Below are positions 14,363 through 22,837 of a DNA stretch of 46,255 nucleotides, piece after piece. The notes below the pieces were generated by a model that worked only from the letters and a program-made list of their open reading frames with translations, made no database searches and was not told the DNA's origin. Numbering within the stretch: position 1 is the stretch's first letter; every line of letters begins with the position of its first letter. The stretch lies in the NCBI GenBank assembly GCA_902787025.1, contig CADAER010000026.1, positions 1-46,255 on the forward strand, written 5' to 3'. Made by a program: the position numbers and the translations under genes. This DNA is from Oscillospiraceae bacterium. Lineage in GTDB: Bacteria > Bacillota > Clostridia > Oscillospirales > Acutalibacteraceae.

Positions 14363-16020
14363 CCGTTTTCACCTCCTTCGTTTTCACCGTTTTCTTCGGA
14401 TAAAGCGTTATCTTCTTCCTTTTCTTCCGTCTCCGGCTGTCCGGCGGCGGATTCTTCTTCCGTTTCTTCTCCGGCGGGCTGTTCCTCCTGCGCGTTTTCG
14501 GCGGGAGCGTCAAACTCGCCGTTGACATATGCCTGATGGATTCTTTCGTTTTCCTCCTTGCGCTTCGCAAGTTTTTCCTTGCCGCGTTTTGTCATAAGGA
14601 AATCGTCCTTGAAAACATTGCGTACAATCTGAACGCCTATAAAGGCGAAGCAGGGAATGAAGCAGCCTATGAGCGCTATGAGCGCTTTTTTATTCATTCC
14701 GCCGACGGTGTCGGTCTGCTCTTTTGTCTGGGTATTATCAGATGCCTCTTTTGCCGCCTGCGTTTCGTCCTCGGCGTATTTTTCGCTGTTAAAATTATCG
14801 CAATCCTCTCTCAGACTGCCCCAGAGCGGTTCGTTCTTGGGCTTGAATGAGTTGTCGTTCCTCGGCTGCCATTTACCGCCGAGCTCAATGCCCGAAGCGT
14901 CTTTCGCGCCCATATAGAAGAGCAGATCCTCGCTGCATTTATAGAAGCAGTGGTGACCTATATGTTTTACGGAGGCGGGAATAAACATTGCGTATTTCAT
15001 ATTCTCGCAATAGCTGAACGCGTCGTCGCCTATTGTTTCGAGCCCGTCGGGCAGGTTTATGAGCGATGTTGCGTAGCATTTGAAAAATGTCATATCGCCT
15101 ATGCTTTTAACCGTTGACGGCAGTTTGATTGACACAAGACGGTCGCATTTGTAAAACGCTTTGTCCGCGAGTTTCGTAACGCCTTCGGGAACCTCGTATT
15201 TTTCATCGCAGGTCCAGAAGCGCTCGACGGTTATTGAAGAGCCCGTGTTCTCCGTTACAAGGTAATATGTGCCGATATAGGGCGCGTAAACCTTGTTGTC
15301 CATAAGCTCGCTGAATTCCGAAAATTCGTTGAGATAATCGAAATCGCCTGAGTAATTATTCTTTATATAAGTGCGGAAAGACGTAAAGAGAGTGCTTTTC
15401 GCTTCATCGCCCTTCGCGTAAACGCCGTCAACCGAAAAGCTTTCAACATTTTCTCTGCCTATGTTCGTAACCTCGCCGCCCGCCTTTACATCGTCAATGA
15501 CAATCTGCGTGCAGCGGCATATCGGGTATGAGATAAGCTCGGTCATATCCTTTGTATAAAGAACGCCGTCAACCGAGCAGTAATTCGGGTTGTTTTCATC
15601 AACATAAAACGCTCTGAGCGAACGGCAGTAAACGAACGCCTGGTCTTCAATATATTCGACGGTTGGACCGATATAGATATATTTTACGTATTCGTCGCTG
15701 TTTACCGTGAATTTCGAAACGGCTATGACATCGCCATCGGTTTCAACCCATTCGCCGTTCTGCTTTTCAAGGGGATGCTCAACACGCACCTCCGTTATGG
15801 AAGCGTTGCCGTTGAAGCCGTCAAAGACATAACCGCTTTTGCCTGTGCCGTTGTAGTTATCGGTAAATTTGAACTCATAGGTTTTTCTCGAAAGGGTGTT
15901 GAAGGAAAAACTTACCGATGCGCCTAAAACAATTATCAGAAAGATTGTGAAAGCGATACGGCCGGCCTTGCCCATAGTGCCGCCGACATCCGGCTTGGGA
16001 AGCGAGGACTGCTTGAACAT
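14359..16020 (-). CDS. BspA-like leucine-rich-repeat protein with two membrane segments
   Basis: 553 aa. An N-terminal membrane segment (about residues 20-40, IAFTIFLIIVLGASVSF) is followed by an extracellular region with LRR_5/BspA repeats. Examples are the EYIEDQAFVYCRSL copy near residue 125 and at least three copies at about 290-375 (KLADKAFYKCDRL, SIGDMTFFKC, TIGDDAFSYCENM, HIGHHCFYKC). A second membrane segment lies near residues 445-468, then a Glu-rich cytosolic tail. BspA-like repeats usually mediate binding outside the cell. Two-ended anchoring and the ATGA overlap with a transporter suggest a subunit or sensor for that transporter. It has a good promoter and AAAGGAG site. Confidence 0.75.
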   Translation of the reverse strand: MFKQSSLPKPDVGGTMGKAGRIAFTIFLIIVLGASVSFSFNTLSRKTYEFKFTDNYNGTGKSGYVFDGFNGNASITEVRVEHPLEKQNGEWVETDGDVIAVSKFTVNSDEYVKYIYIGPTVEYIEDQAFVYCRSLRAFYVDENNPNYCSVDGVLYTKDMTELISYPICRCTQIVIDDVKAGGEVTNIGRENVESFSVDGVYAKGDEAKSTLFTSFRTYIKNNYSGDFDYLNEFSEFSELMDNKVYAPYIGTYYLVTENTGSSITVERFWTCDEKYEVPEGVTKLADKAFYKCDRLVSIKLPSTVKSIGDMTFFKCYATSLINLPDGLETIGDDAFSYCENMKYAMFIPASVKHIGHHCFYKCSEDLLFYMGAKDASGIELGGKWQPRNDNSFKPKNEPLWGSLREDCDNFNSEKYAEDETQAAKEASDNTQTKEQTDTVGGMNKKALIALIGCFIPCFAFIGVQIVRNVFKDDFLMTKRGKEKLAKRKEENERIHQAYVNGEFDAPAENAQEEQPAGEETEEESAAGQPETEEKEEDNALSEENGENEGGENG

Positions 16021-16053
16021 AAGAATTCTCCTTTAAAAGAATATAACATTGTT

Positions 16054-16082
16054 ATTATATACTATTTAAGACTTGTTTTCAA
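16054..16082 (-). promoter_or_regulatory. Promoter of the LRR-transporter operon
   Basis: Minus strand TTGAAA (16082-16077), 17 nt, perfect TATAAT (16059-16054), 34 nt before the ATG. Confidence 0.75.
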
Positions 16083-16113
16083 TAAAATTTTGTATAAAAC
16101 GGCAAATAAGTGC

Positions 16114-16146
16114 AAAGAAACATCCACCCGCTGAGCAGGTGGATGT
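16114..16146 (-). terminator. Terminator of the transporter-TagB-esterase operon
   Basis: Stem ACATCCACC/GGTGGATGT (16120-16128 / 16138-16146), then TTCTTTG on the minus strand, 25 bp after the stop of the last gene. Confidence 0.75.
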
Positions 16147-16171
16147 CTGAATTTATTATTTCAGTTTAGAA

Positions 16172-17620
16172 TTATTCCGCTTCGGATGAGCCTCTGCGTT
16201 CGGCGAGGGCGGCTGAGATATCCGCTTTCTTTTTGCCGTAAAGGTCATATTTGAACATCGGGATAGCAGAGAGCAGGGCGAGGATGCCGGGCATTGCCGT
16301 ATAGGCGAAGAAAATCATATTCTTTGTCGACTGCGTGAACGCTTCGCCGTTCGCGAGAGCCTGGGAATAGCCCGACTTGCTGACGAAAATAAGTCCGAGC
16401 GCCGTGCCGAGAGCAAGGCAGACTTTGATTGTAAGTGAAAGAAGAGCGTAAACGGGGCCTTCTTTTCTCTTGCCTGTTTCATACTCATAGTAGTCAACGC
16501 AGTCCGCCGTCATAATCATAGGCATAAGCGTAACGGCGCTGAACTGAAGGCCGATGAGGAAGAGGAAGACATACATAACAATCTGATTCTGCGTGATAAA
16601 CGCGTAGATAACAAAGGCGAGAACCGAAACAACAAAGCCGTAAAACGAAAGAGCAAGGTAGGTTGTTTTTTCACCGAGCTTTTTGATAAGCATAGGAGTA
16701 ATCGCCATTGAAATCATTGAACCGATGGCGGTTGTGATGCCGAGGATGATTACGAGGTTCTGGCTGCCGATAAGGGCGTTTGCCGCCTGAACCTGAATAC
16801 CCATCGCCATCTGTCTGCCGAAGCCGAGGAAATATGAAACAATAACGAGCACAAGGGGTTTGTTGCCCTTGATGGCGTTTATCATATCTTTAAATGAATT
16901 CTTTTCGCCCGCTGTGTAGGGAACTCTCTCTTTGTTCCACATAACAATAAGGAGCATCAGCACACAGCCCGCTGCGGCTGTCGCGAGAGCCGACCAGAAG
17001 TATTCTGAGTTAATCATCGGTGTATCCGCTTCACCGGGCTTTACAAGAACCTTCGAGCCGCCTTTGATGATAAGGCAGATTACGGGAACTATTACAGCGC
17101 AGGCGGCGAAGCCTATCTGTTTCGCGGTGTTCGCTATTGAAACAACATTGGTTCTCTCCGTGGGATTGGGAGTGAGAACGGCGGCGATGCCCTGTGTGGG
17201 AACATCGGCAAGGGTCATACCCAGACACCAGATAAGGAAGGTTATGAAGATATAGACATAAAGCATATTGCCCGCATTTTCAAAATGCAGTTTTTCGATG
17301 TCAAGGAAGATTATCGCCGTGAATATAAGCAGGATGGGAATTGAAACGAGGATGAATGGCTTGAACTTGCCCATTTTGCTGTTTGTGCCCTCGATTTTGT
17401 TGCCGATAATCGGATCGAATATCGCGGAGACGATTTTCGCAACAAGGATGATTACGCCTACAATCGCGAGGCTTGCGCCCATAATCGAGCCGTAAAACTC
17501 CGCCTGGTAGGAGTTGAGAAGACCGACTATCGCCTGAAAGCCGAAAAGCCCCAGCGAATAAGCCAGAATCTCTTTGATGTTCATATGCTTCTGGGTGATG
17601 GTGTTTGCATTGTCGCTCAT
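16172..17620 (-). CDS. GPH-family (MelB-like) sugar:cation symporter
   Basis: 482 aa, about 12 membrane segments. Typical GPH features include LAYSLGLFGFQA at the start, IFDPIIGNKIEGTNSKMGKFKPFI (the conserved D-P-x-x-G and loop 2-3 region) and LADVPTQGIAAVLTPNPTERT. The second half begins after NKERVPYT, and YYEYETGKRKEGPVYALLS matches the conserved interdomain motif. These carriers bring in glycosides, pentoses or uronides with Na+ or H+. It is the last gene of a four-gene operon, 37 bp after the esterase. Substrate unknown. Confidence 0.88.
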   Translation of the reverse strand: MSDNANTITQKHMNIKEILAYSLGLFGFQAIVGLLNSYQAEFYGSIMGASLAIVGVIILVAKIVSAIFDPIIGNKIEGTNSKMGKFKPFILVSIPILLIFTAIIFLDIEKLHFENAGNMLYVYIFITFLIWCLGMTLADVPTQGIAAVLTPNPTERTNVVSIANTAKQIGFAACAVIVPVICLIIKGGSKVLVKPGEADTPMINSEYFWSALATAAAGCVLMLLIVMWNKERVPYTAGEKNSFKDMINAIKGNKPLVLVIVSYFLGFGRQMAMGIQVQAANALIGSQNLVIILGITTAIGSMISMAITPMLIKKLGEKTTYLALSFYGFVVSVLAFVIYAFITQNQIVMYVFLFLIGLQFSAVTLMPMIMTADCVDYYEYETGKRKEGPVYALLSLTIKVCLALGTALGLIFVSKSGYSQALANGEAFTQSTKNMIFFAYTAMPGILALLSAIPMFKYDLYGKKKADISAALAERRGSSEAE

Positions 17621-17657
17621 AGAGATTTCCCTTTCTTTGATGATTTAGATTATAAAA

Positions 17658-19577
17658 TTACAGCAAGCCGAAAACATTGCCGAATATTCCCCTGATGATA
17701 TTTATAAACATAACCAGCAGGTTATAGATGCCCATATCTTTAAGAAGCGTGCGCAGTCCCTCGGGCAGACCCGAAAGCGGAGTGACGAAATCGGTCGAAA
17801 CGAACGGCGTTGACGCGTCATAGGCGGGCGCTTCGCCGTTCATAAGCGTGAAACCGAAGACTCTTTCGCCCAGAGGAGTCATTCCCTCTGTTCTGTATGT
17901 TACCGTTACGGTTATTTTTGTTTTGCTCTTTTCGGGGACTTTACCCGTAAAGGGAATTGAGACGCTTTCGCCGGGTTTTATGTTGCCCGCGTTTTTGAGC
18001 CTGAATTTAAGATGAGCGCCGTCAACGGTTATGTTGATAACTCCGAGCGTGTATTCCTTCGCCGAAACATTTGTGATTACAAGAGCCGTGTCGTCGGATG
18101 AAAGATAGCCGGGCGCGCTCTTGTCAAATTCCGCGGTAAGCGCGTGAGAGCAGTTTGCGGAATAGCGGAACTGCGGAAAATCGGAGTTTGAGTAAACAGT
18201 CTGAATTGTGTCGGTAAACAGCGCTTTTTCAATGAGTTTTTTCGCGTTCGGGTCTTCAAATTCGCTGCCGTGGTAAAGGCGGTTGAAGAAGAATGTGTCA
18301 TCGGGCAGGAACGCCGTTGAAGCGTCAACCGTCATATCGGGCGAAACCTTGTAATTGCCGCCGCAATCGTTTACCTGTGTGTAGCCGTCGGAGAATCTTT
18401 CATCAAGAGGCGCGCAGGTTGAACCTGTTGAGCAATGGGTTGAAATGATGCCGTCGGAGTTCTGCCTCCAGCCTGAGCAGCAGCCCGAATCCGTACCGGC
18501 GACAATGGTGATGTTCACTCCGTATTCTTCCTGGCAGGCGGTGAGGTTTTCGGCGTAGTTTGCCATAACCTCGTTATGCATATAATCGCTCTTTTCGATG
18601 AGAAGCGCGTTCTCAACGGGGTCGAGCCATTTTTCCTTCATCTCTTCATAAACTTCGGGCGGGCAAAAATCCCAGATGCTGCCCCAGTAGCCGACCACTT
18701 TGAAAATCGGCGGCAGAATGCCCTGAATAATCCAGTCAACAAACTCGAGGTTTTCCGCCTCGAAAAGCCAGTGTATGTCTTCTTCAAGGAGCTCGGCGAA
18801 CTCAACGAAATAGAGGAGTTCAAGCTCGTCAAGGTTCGCTTCCTGAGTGAGCAGGTCATAGGCGAGACTCGCGCCGCAGAGCGCGGGAACATTGAGAACG
18901 GCGTTGTGAACCTTCTGCTTTTCGCCGTAAAGGCTCAGATAAGTCGCCGTAACCTGACCGCCGTGGCTTTCGCACACAATGTTGACCTTGTCACTTCCCG
19001 TATAATCGAGAACATCGTCAATAAAGGAGTCGAGTCTTGCCGCGCAGTCAACGGCGCCCATACGGAAATCGCACATAAAGCTGAACACTTCCGAGTCGGG
19101 CTTGTTGTAGGAGGCTATCATATCGTTGAGAACATAGCTGAAATAGCAATAGCTGCTGTCTTCGCCGTATTTTTCACGGATGTTCGCCCAGCAGGATTCC
19201 TCCGCCGTTTCGAGAAGGGGTTTTATATTGTATTTGCTTGTGCCGTCGGGATTGCAGACTATATCGGTTGTCAGATCGATAATCTCGTTGCCGATGATTG
19301 TCGAGAGACGGTCGGCGTTGCGGAAAGTGAGTTCGCCCACTCCCCTCGCAATGGGAACGATATATTCAAGAATATCGCCGCCCACTCCGCCGAGATTGAG
19401 CATCCATACCTGCTCTTCGGTGCCGTTGTCGCTGACTTTCATAAGCGTTGAAGCGCTGTAGCCGGGAACGACAACAAGCGGATAGCTGGCGGCATTGTCC
19501 GTCGCGCCGCGGACCGCGATAATGCAGGGCGTGACAACAAAAATGACTGCAAGAATGACCGAAAGAATTTTTTTCAT
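17658..19577 (-). CDS. Secreted LCAT/lipase-like alpha/beta hydrolase
   Basis: 639 aa. Signal peptide to about residue 25. YPLVVVPGYSASTLM at residues 32-46 is the LCAT-type oxyanion loop, and the nucleophile is Ser204 in VCESHGGQVTATYL, where the first Gly of GxSxG is Cys. A Ca-binding or lid region with Cys pairs (DSGCCSGW) lies near residue 365. A beta-sandwich at about 485-585 resembles an Ig or CARDB-like domain, and the last about 35 residues form the tail IYNLLVMFINIIRGIFGNVFGLL. It is likely an extracellular esterase or acyltransferase on lipids or glycolipids. It is 13 bp downstream of the glycerophosphotransferase gene in the same operon. Confidence 0.8.
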   Translation of the reverse strand: MKKILSVILAVIFVVTPCIIAVRGATDNAASYPLVVVPGYSASTLMKVSDNGTEEQVWMLNLGGVGGDILEYIVPIARGVGELTFRNADRLSTIIGNEIIDLTTDIVCNPDGTSKYNIKPLLETAEESCWANIREKYGEDSSYCYFSYVLNDMIASYNKPDSEVFSFMCDFRMGAVDCAARLDSFIDDVLDYTGSDKVNIVCESHGGQVTATYLSLYGEKQKVHNAVLNVPALCGASLAYDLLTQEANLDELELLYFVEFAELLEEDIHWLFEAENLEFVDWIIQGILPPIFKVVGYWGSIWDFCPPEVYEEMKEKWLDPVENALLIEKSDYMHNEVMANYAENLTACQEEYGVNITIVAGTDSGCCSGWRQNSDGIISTHCSTGSTCAPLDERFSDGYTQVNDCGGNYKVSPDMTVDASTAFLPDDTFFFNRLYHGSEFEDPNAKKLIEKALFTDTIQTVYSNSDFPQFRYSANCSHALTAEFDKSAPGYLSSDDTALVITNVSAKEYTLGVINITVDGAHLKFRLKNAGNIKPGESVSIPFTGKVPEKSKTKITVTVTYRTEGMTPLGERVFGFTLMNGEAPAYDASTPFVSTDFVTPLSGLPEGLRTLLKDMGIYNLLVMFINIIRGIFGNVFGLL

Positions 19578-19590
19578 ATTATCCCCCTCT

Positions 19591-20697
19591 TTATTTCATT
19601 ACGGTTTCGACAACTCTTTTTGCCGAACCGCCGTCACAACTTCCGAGATGGTATTCCTTGAAAGCCCGGTATTTTACGGAATCAACCTGCGGAGACTTCA
19701 AAGCCTCCAGCAATTCGTCGAATGTTCTTACGACAGGACCGGGCACATTTTCAAAATAGTCGGTAAACAGTTCTCTTCCCGCGGTGTATTGTTCATAATC
19801 GTACGGGTAGAAAATGCACGGCTTGTCGAGCAGAACATAATCCATAAAGACCGACGAGTAGTCTGTAATAAGCACGTCTGTAAGATGCAGAAGATTAATT
19901 ATATCGGGGTAATCCGTTACATCGACCGCTCCGCCGATTACCGCGGCAGAATGCACCTGCGGATGAAGCCTTATGAGAAGGGCGTATTCGTCCGCATAGC
20001 GCATGTTGAAAACACCGGTATCAAAATGCTCGGGAATCGCCCTGTCTTCATCGGGAAAATCGCGGAATGTGGGAGCGTAAAGCACGAGCTTTTTCCCCCT
20101 GCACTCAGGGTGCTGTTCATCAAACCGCGCCCTTGCGCTTTCATAGTCAAACTCCCTGAAATAAGCGTCTGTTCTCGGCGAGCCGAGCGGAAGAACATCT
20201 TTTTCATCCTTGTTGAAAGCCTGCGCCCAAAAAGGAATAACAGCGGGCGACGAAACAACGACATAGGTGTAGTTGCTGTAAACCTTTTTTTCGAGCCTTA
20301 CCACATCTTCGGGCAGATTGAGGGCAAGGCAGATTTTTTTAAGCGCGCCCTCGCCGTGCCAGAGCTGGGTTATGACCGTACCCCTGCGAAAATGCAGAAA
20401 CGCCATCGGCATAAAATTGTCGTTGAGAAAAATATATTTTGCTCGGGCAAGTTTAACCGGATTGATTATGAAGAATCTTACCGTTGCGGCAAAGGATTTC
20501 TCCGAGCGGATATCGGCTCCCGAAACGACGAGAAACCTGTAACCGCCCTTTTCTTCAAGAACTGATTTCACCTCGCCCAGAGAGTCATTGAGCGACGCAT
20601 TGTGCGGCGAAACAAGGGCAACGAGCCTGTCGTTTCCCGGCAGCAGCCTGCCGATGTGAAACATCAGAGCGTAAAAATAATAGAACAGTTTTTTCAT
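19591..20697 (-). CDS. CDP-glycerol:poly/glycerophosphate glycerophosphotransferase (TagB/TagF-like)
   Basis: 368 aa, short for TagF (usually 600-750 aa) but near TagB size. Glyphos_transf motifs are clear: the catalytic-His region VITQLWHGEGALKKI, VLPLGSPRTDAYF, LVLYAPTFRDF, and LLHLTDVLITDYSSVFMDYVLLDKPCIFYPYDYEQY. These enzymes transfer glycerol phosphate from CDP-glycerol onto a lipid-linked acceptor in teichoic-acid-like polymer synthesis, at the cytosolic membrane face. It lies 5 bp after a GPH transporter and before the secreted esterase. No polymer-specific linkage genes are nearby, so the product polymer is unknown. Confidence 0.88.
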   Translation of the reverse strand: MKKLFYYFYALMFHIGRLLPGNDRLVALVSPHNASLNDSLGEVKSVLEEKGGYRFLVVSGADIRSEKSFAATVRFFIINPVKLARAKYIFLNDNFMPMAFLHFRRGTVITQLWHGEGALKKICLALNLPEDVVRLEKKVYSNYTYVVVSSPAVIPFWAQAFNKDEKDVLPLGSPRTDAYFREFDYESARARFDEQHPECRGKKLVLYAPTFRDFPDEDRAIPEHFDTGVFNMRYADEYALLIRLHPQVHSAAVIGGAVDVTDYPDIINLLHLTDVLITDYSSVFMDYVLLDKPCIFYPYDYEQYTAGRELFTDYFENVPGPVVRTFDELLEALKSPQVDSVKYRAFKEYHLGSCDGGSAKRVVETVMK

Positions 20698-20702
20698 TAT
20701 TA

Positions 20703-22094
20703 TTATCCTACGGGTGTGTCATCGGCATATTTCGCGTTTATCGCTTCGATTATTTCCGCCTTGAGCGAGCCGTGAATCTTGTATTTTTTAATGAATATGC
20801 AAAGTGAAATGAGCATCATTACGGGAGGCACCGCAAACATAAGCAGCGAGATTCCTCTCTGAGCGACGGCTGACGCCGCTGCGGCGGACGAGGCCGTGAA
20901 GTCGTCATAGCCTGTGGCAATGAAGGTAGCGTACATTATAATGCTCTGGAAGGTGTAAGCCATCTTCTGCAAAAAGCCCTTCATTGAGAAGGTGAGCGCC
21001 TCGTTGCGTTTGCCCGTTGTGAACTCGCCGTAGTCAACAACATCGGAGAGCATTATTGTCTGGTTTACGAACATACTGCCCGTACCGATTGAAGCGATAA
21101 AGTAGAATATGCCGAGCGGAACAACGCCCGTATTGAGCGCGAGGCCGCAGAAAGCCATTCCGCAGTAGCCCGCGAGCGCGGCGGAAAGGCAGAAAATATA
21201 AATGCTGCGGTTTGACATAAACTTTGAAAATACGGGAACAACCAGTATTGCGAGAACGCTGCCGACCGTATTGAAAAGGTTGAAGGTCGACTGCAGAGCG
21301 ATATCACCCTTGACAACGGTGAAGTAGTAACTGCTGACGCCCGAAATCATATAGAAACCGGCGTTTGAAATCATCGCGAAAAGCATAAAGGTCAGAAGCT
21401 GATCGTTGCCGGTGATATTCTTGATTGCTTTCTTGAAAGAGAAGCTTTCTGTGGGTTTTACTATTCTGCGCTCTTTTGTAAACGAAACGGAAACGAGGGC
21501 GAACAGGACGAGGCAGACTGCCGAAATAATCGAAACAGTGCTGAAGCCCTGAGCCGTGGGATTGCCGTCCGTGCTGAGTTTTTTGAGGGCAATGGGAGTG
21601 AAGAGAGCGATTATTCCCTGACCCAGACCCGAGAAGGTTCTCGCTATTGTCGAAATGAGATTTCTCTCTTTTTCATCGCTGGTAAATGACGGAACCATTG
21701 ACCAGTAGGGAATATCGGCAAGGGTGTTGCTCATACCCCAAAGGACATAGAACACGGCGACATAGACATAAAGGGCGGTCGCGCCCGTGGCGAAACGGGA
21801 GGCGTTGAAAAGGAACGAAAGCACAATCGCGTTTGACGCCGCGCCTATAAGTATCCACGGTCTGCGCTTGCCGAATTTTGTGTTTGTGCGGTCAACTATC
21901 GCGCCCATCATCGGGTCGTTGACACCGTCCCAGAGTCTCGCGAGCGGGGCGAGAATAAGAAGAAATGCAGATTTTATTCCGAGAACATTGGTAAGATAAA
22001 TTGAAAGATAGGAATAAAAAAGTCCGTAACTCAAATCAAGCCCGGTAGCGCCGAAGCCGTAGCTGATTTTTTCTTTCCAGGGAATTTTCTGCAT
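20703..22094 (-). CDS. GPH-family sugar:cation symporter, first gene of the TagB operon
   Basis: 463 aa from the ATG at 22094, chosen because GGAAGG lies about 9 nt upstream; a longer frame to 22160 begins in the promoter. It has about 12 membrane segments and GPH signatures: KISYGFGATGLDLSYG, WDGVNDPMMGAIVDRTNTKFGKRRPWILIGA, LADIPYWSMVPSF, then FTKERRI and DYGEFTTGKRNEALTFSM in the second half. It resembles the carrier at 16172, which closes the same operon, so two symporters flank the glycerophosphotransferase and esterase. Substrate unknown. Confidence 0.88.
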   Translation of the reverse strand: MQKIPWKEKISYGFGATGLDLSYGLFYSYLSIYLTNVLGIKSAFLLILAPLARLWDGVNDPMMGAIVDRTNTKFGKRRPWILIGAASNAIVLSFLFNASRFATGATALYVYVAVFYVLWGMSNTLADIPYWSMVPSFTSDEKERNLISTIARTFSGLGQGIIALFTPIALKKLSTDGNPTAQGFSTVSIISAVCLVLFALVSVSFTKERRIVKPTESFSFKKAIKNITGNDQLLTFMLFAMISNAGFYMISGVSSYYFTVVKGDIALQSTFNLFNTVGSVLAILVVPVFSKFMSNRSIYIFCLSAALAGYCGMAFCGLALNTGVVPLGIFYFIASIGTGSMFVNQTIMLSDVVDYGEFTTGKRNEALTFSMKGFLQKMAYTFQSIIMYATFIATGYDDFTASSAAAASAVAQRGISLLMFAVPPVMMLISLCIFIKKYKIHGSLKAEIIEAINAKYADDTPVG

Positions 22095-22151
22095 ATAACC
22101 ATCCTTCCGAATCGCGTTTGTTTGATTTAATATATTTCGGTATAATAATTT

Positions 22152-22180
22152 ATTATACAATTATTTATTTATATAAACAA
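22152..22180 (-). promoter_or_regulatory. Promoter of the transporter-TagB-esterase operon
   Basis: Minus strand TTGTTT (22180-22175), 17 nt, TATAAT (22157-22152), in very AT-rich DNA about 58 nt before the start codon. Confidence 0.65.
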
Positions 22181-22194
22181 GAGTTTTATCCGCA

Positions 22195-22704
22195 TTATTT
22201 AAGCAGTTTTTCTCTTTCTTTGTAATCGGGCATATATTTTTCTATAAAAGCGTAAAATTGTTTGCCGTGGTTTTTGTGTTTTATGTGCGCGAGTTCATGA
22301 ACGACGACATATTCGACAGCCTCGCGCGGATAATCGACAAGCCTGTATGAAAAGGAAATTCTGTTCTTTCCGCTGCAGCTGCCGAACCTTGTTTTCGCGC
22401 TTGTTATTGTAACCGCTTCGGGTTTCACACCCATAAGAGCGGAGTATTTTTCAATCATCGGAGTTATGAGTTTTTTAAGTTCTTTTTTTGCCTCTTTTAT
22501 CTGTTCGGGCGTGCGCTCGATTTCGTTTTCACGCCTTTGCTGCTGTCTTGAAACAGCGTTTTCGAGCCACTTTCTGTGGGATGAAACAAACTTTTCTATT
22601 TCCGCCTCTTTCATTTTAAGAGGGGCGCGGACCTTTATTGTTCCGTCGCGGCTGACTTCAAGCGCGACGGTTTTTCTTTTTGAACGAATGATTTCGTATT
22701 GCAT
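22195..22704 (-). CDS. YgjP/SprT-like M48-type metallopeptidase
   Basis: 169 aa. The zinc site is complete: VVHELAHIKHKNHG with H136, E137, H140 and the third His in the HKNHGKQF stretch. Upstream are TRFGSCSGKNRISFSYRLVDYP and an N-terminal IIRSKRKTVALEVSRDGTIKVRAP, both typical of the YgjP family (DUF45). These proteins are often neighbours of type I restriction or DNA-repair genes. The physiological substrate is unknown. It follows the frameshifted zinc-finger remnant of the NERD gene by 10 bp and probably shares its transcript. Confidence 0.9.
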   Translation of the reverse strand: MQYEIIRSKRKTVALEVSRDGTIKVRAPLKMKEAEIEKFVSSHRKWLENAVSRQQQRRENEIERTPEQIKEAKKELKKLITPMIEKYSALMGVKPEAVTITSAKTRFGSCSGKNRISFSYRLVDYPREAVEYVVVHELAHIKHKNHGKQFYAFIEKYMPDYKEREKLLK

Positions 22705-22714
22705 AGGTTACCTG

Positions 22715-22837
22715 CTAATCTATATTCTCAATGTATCTGCATTTCGGAAAACCCGAACAGCCGTAAAATCTTTTCCCTGCGTTTTCACCTTTTTTAGCTG
22801 TTCTTAAAACAAGTTTCTGCCCGCATTTCGGGCAGAT
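22715..22837 (-). pseudogene. Out-of-frame topoisomerase-type zinc finger, the lost C-terminus of the NERD protein
   Basis: In the reading frame that differs by one base from the NERD ORF, codons from 22837 to 22715 encode CPKCGQKLVLRT, then GKRFYGCSGFPKCRYIE, then stop: 40 residues with the CxxC...CxxxxxxC pattern of zf-C4_Topoisom. NERD proteins commonly carry such a finger at their C-terminus. It has no start codon or ribosome site of its own. The NERD ORF reads past it in another frame and stops at 22804. The break lies near 22838 in a GAAGAATC context. Confidence 0.75.

Noticed and set aside
19495-20565. 356-aa plus-strand frame opposite the glycerophosphotransferase
   Set aside because: Antisense shadow; TagB/TagF motifs are on the minus strand.
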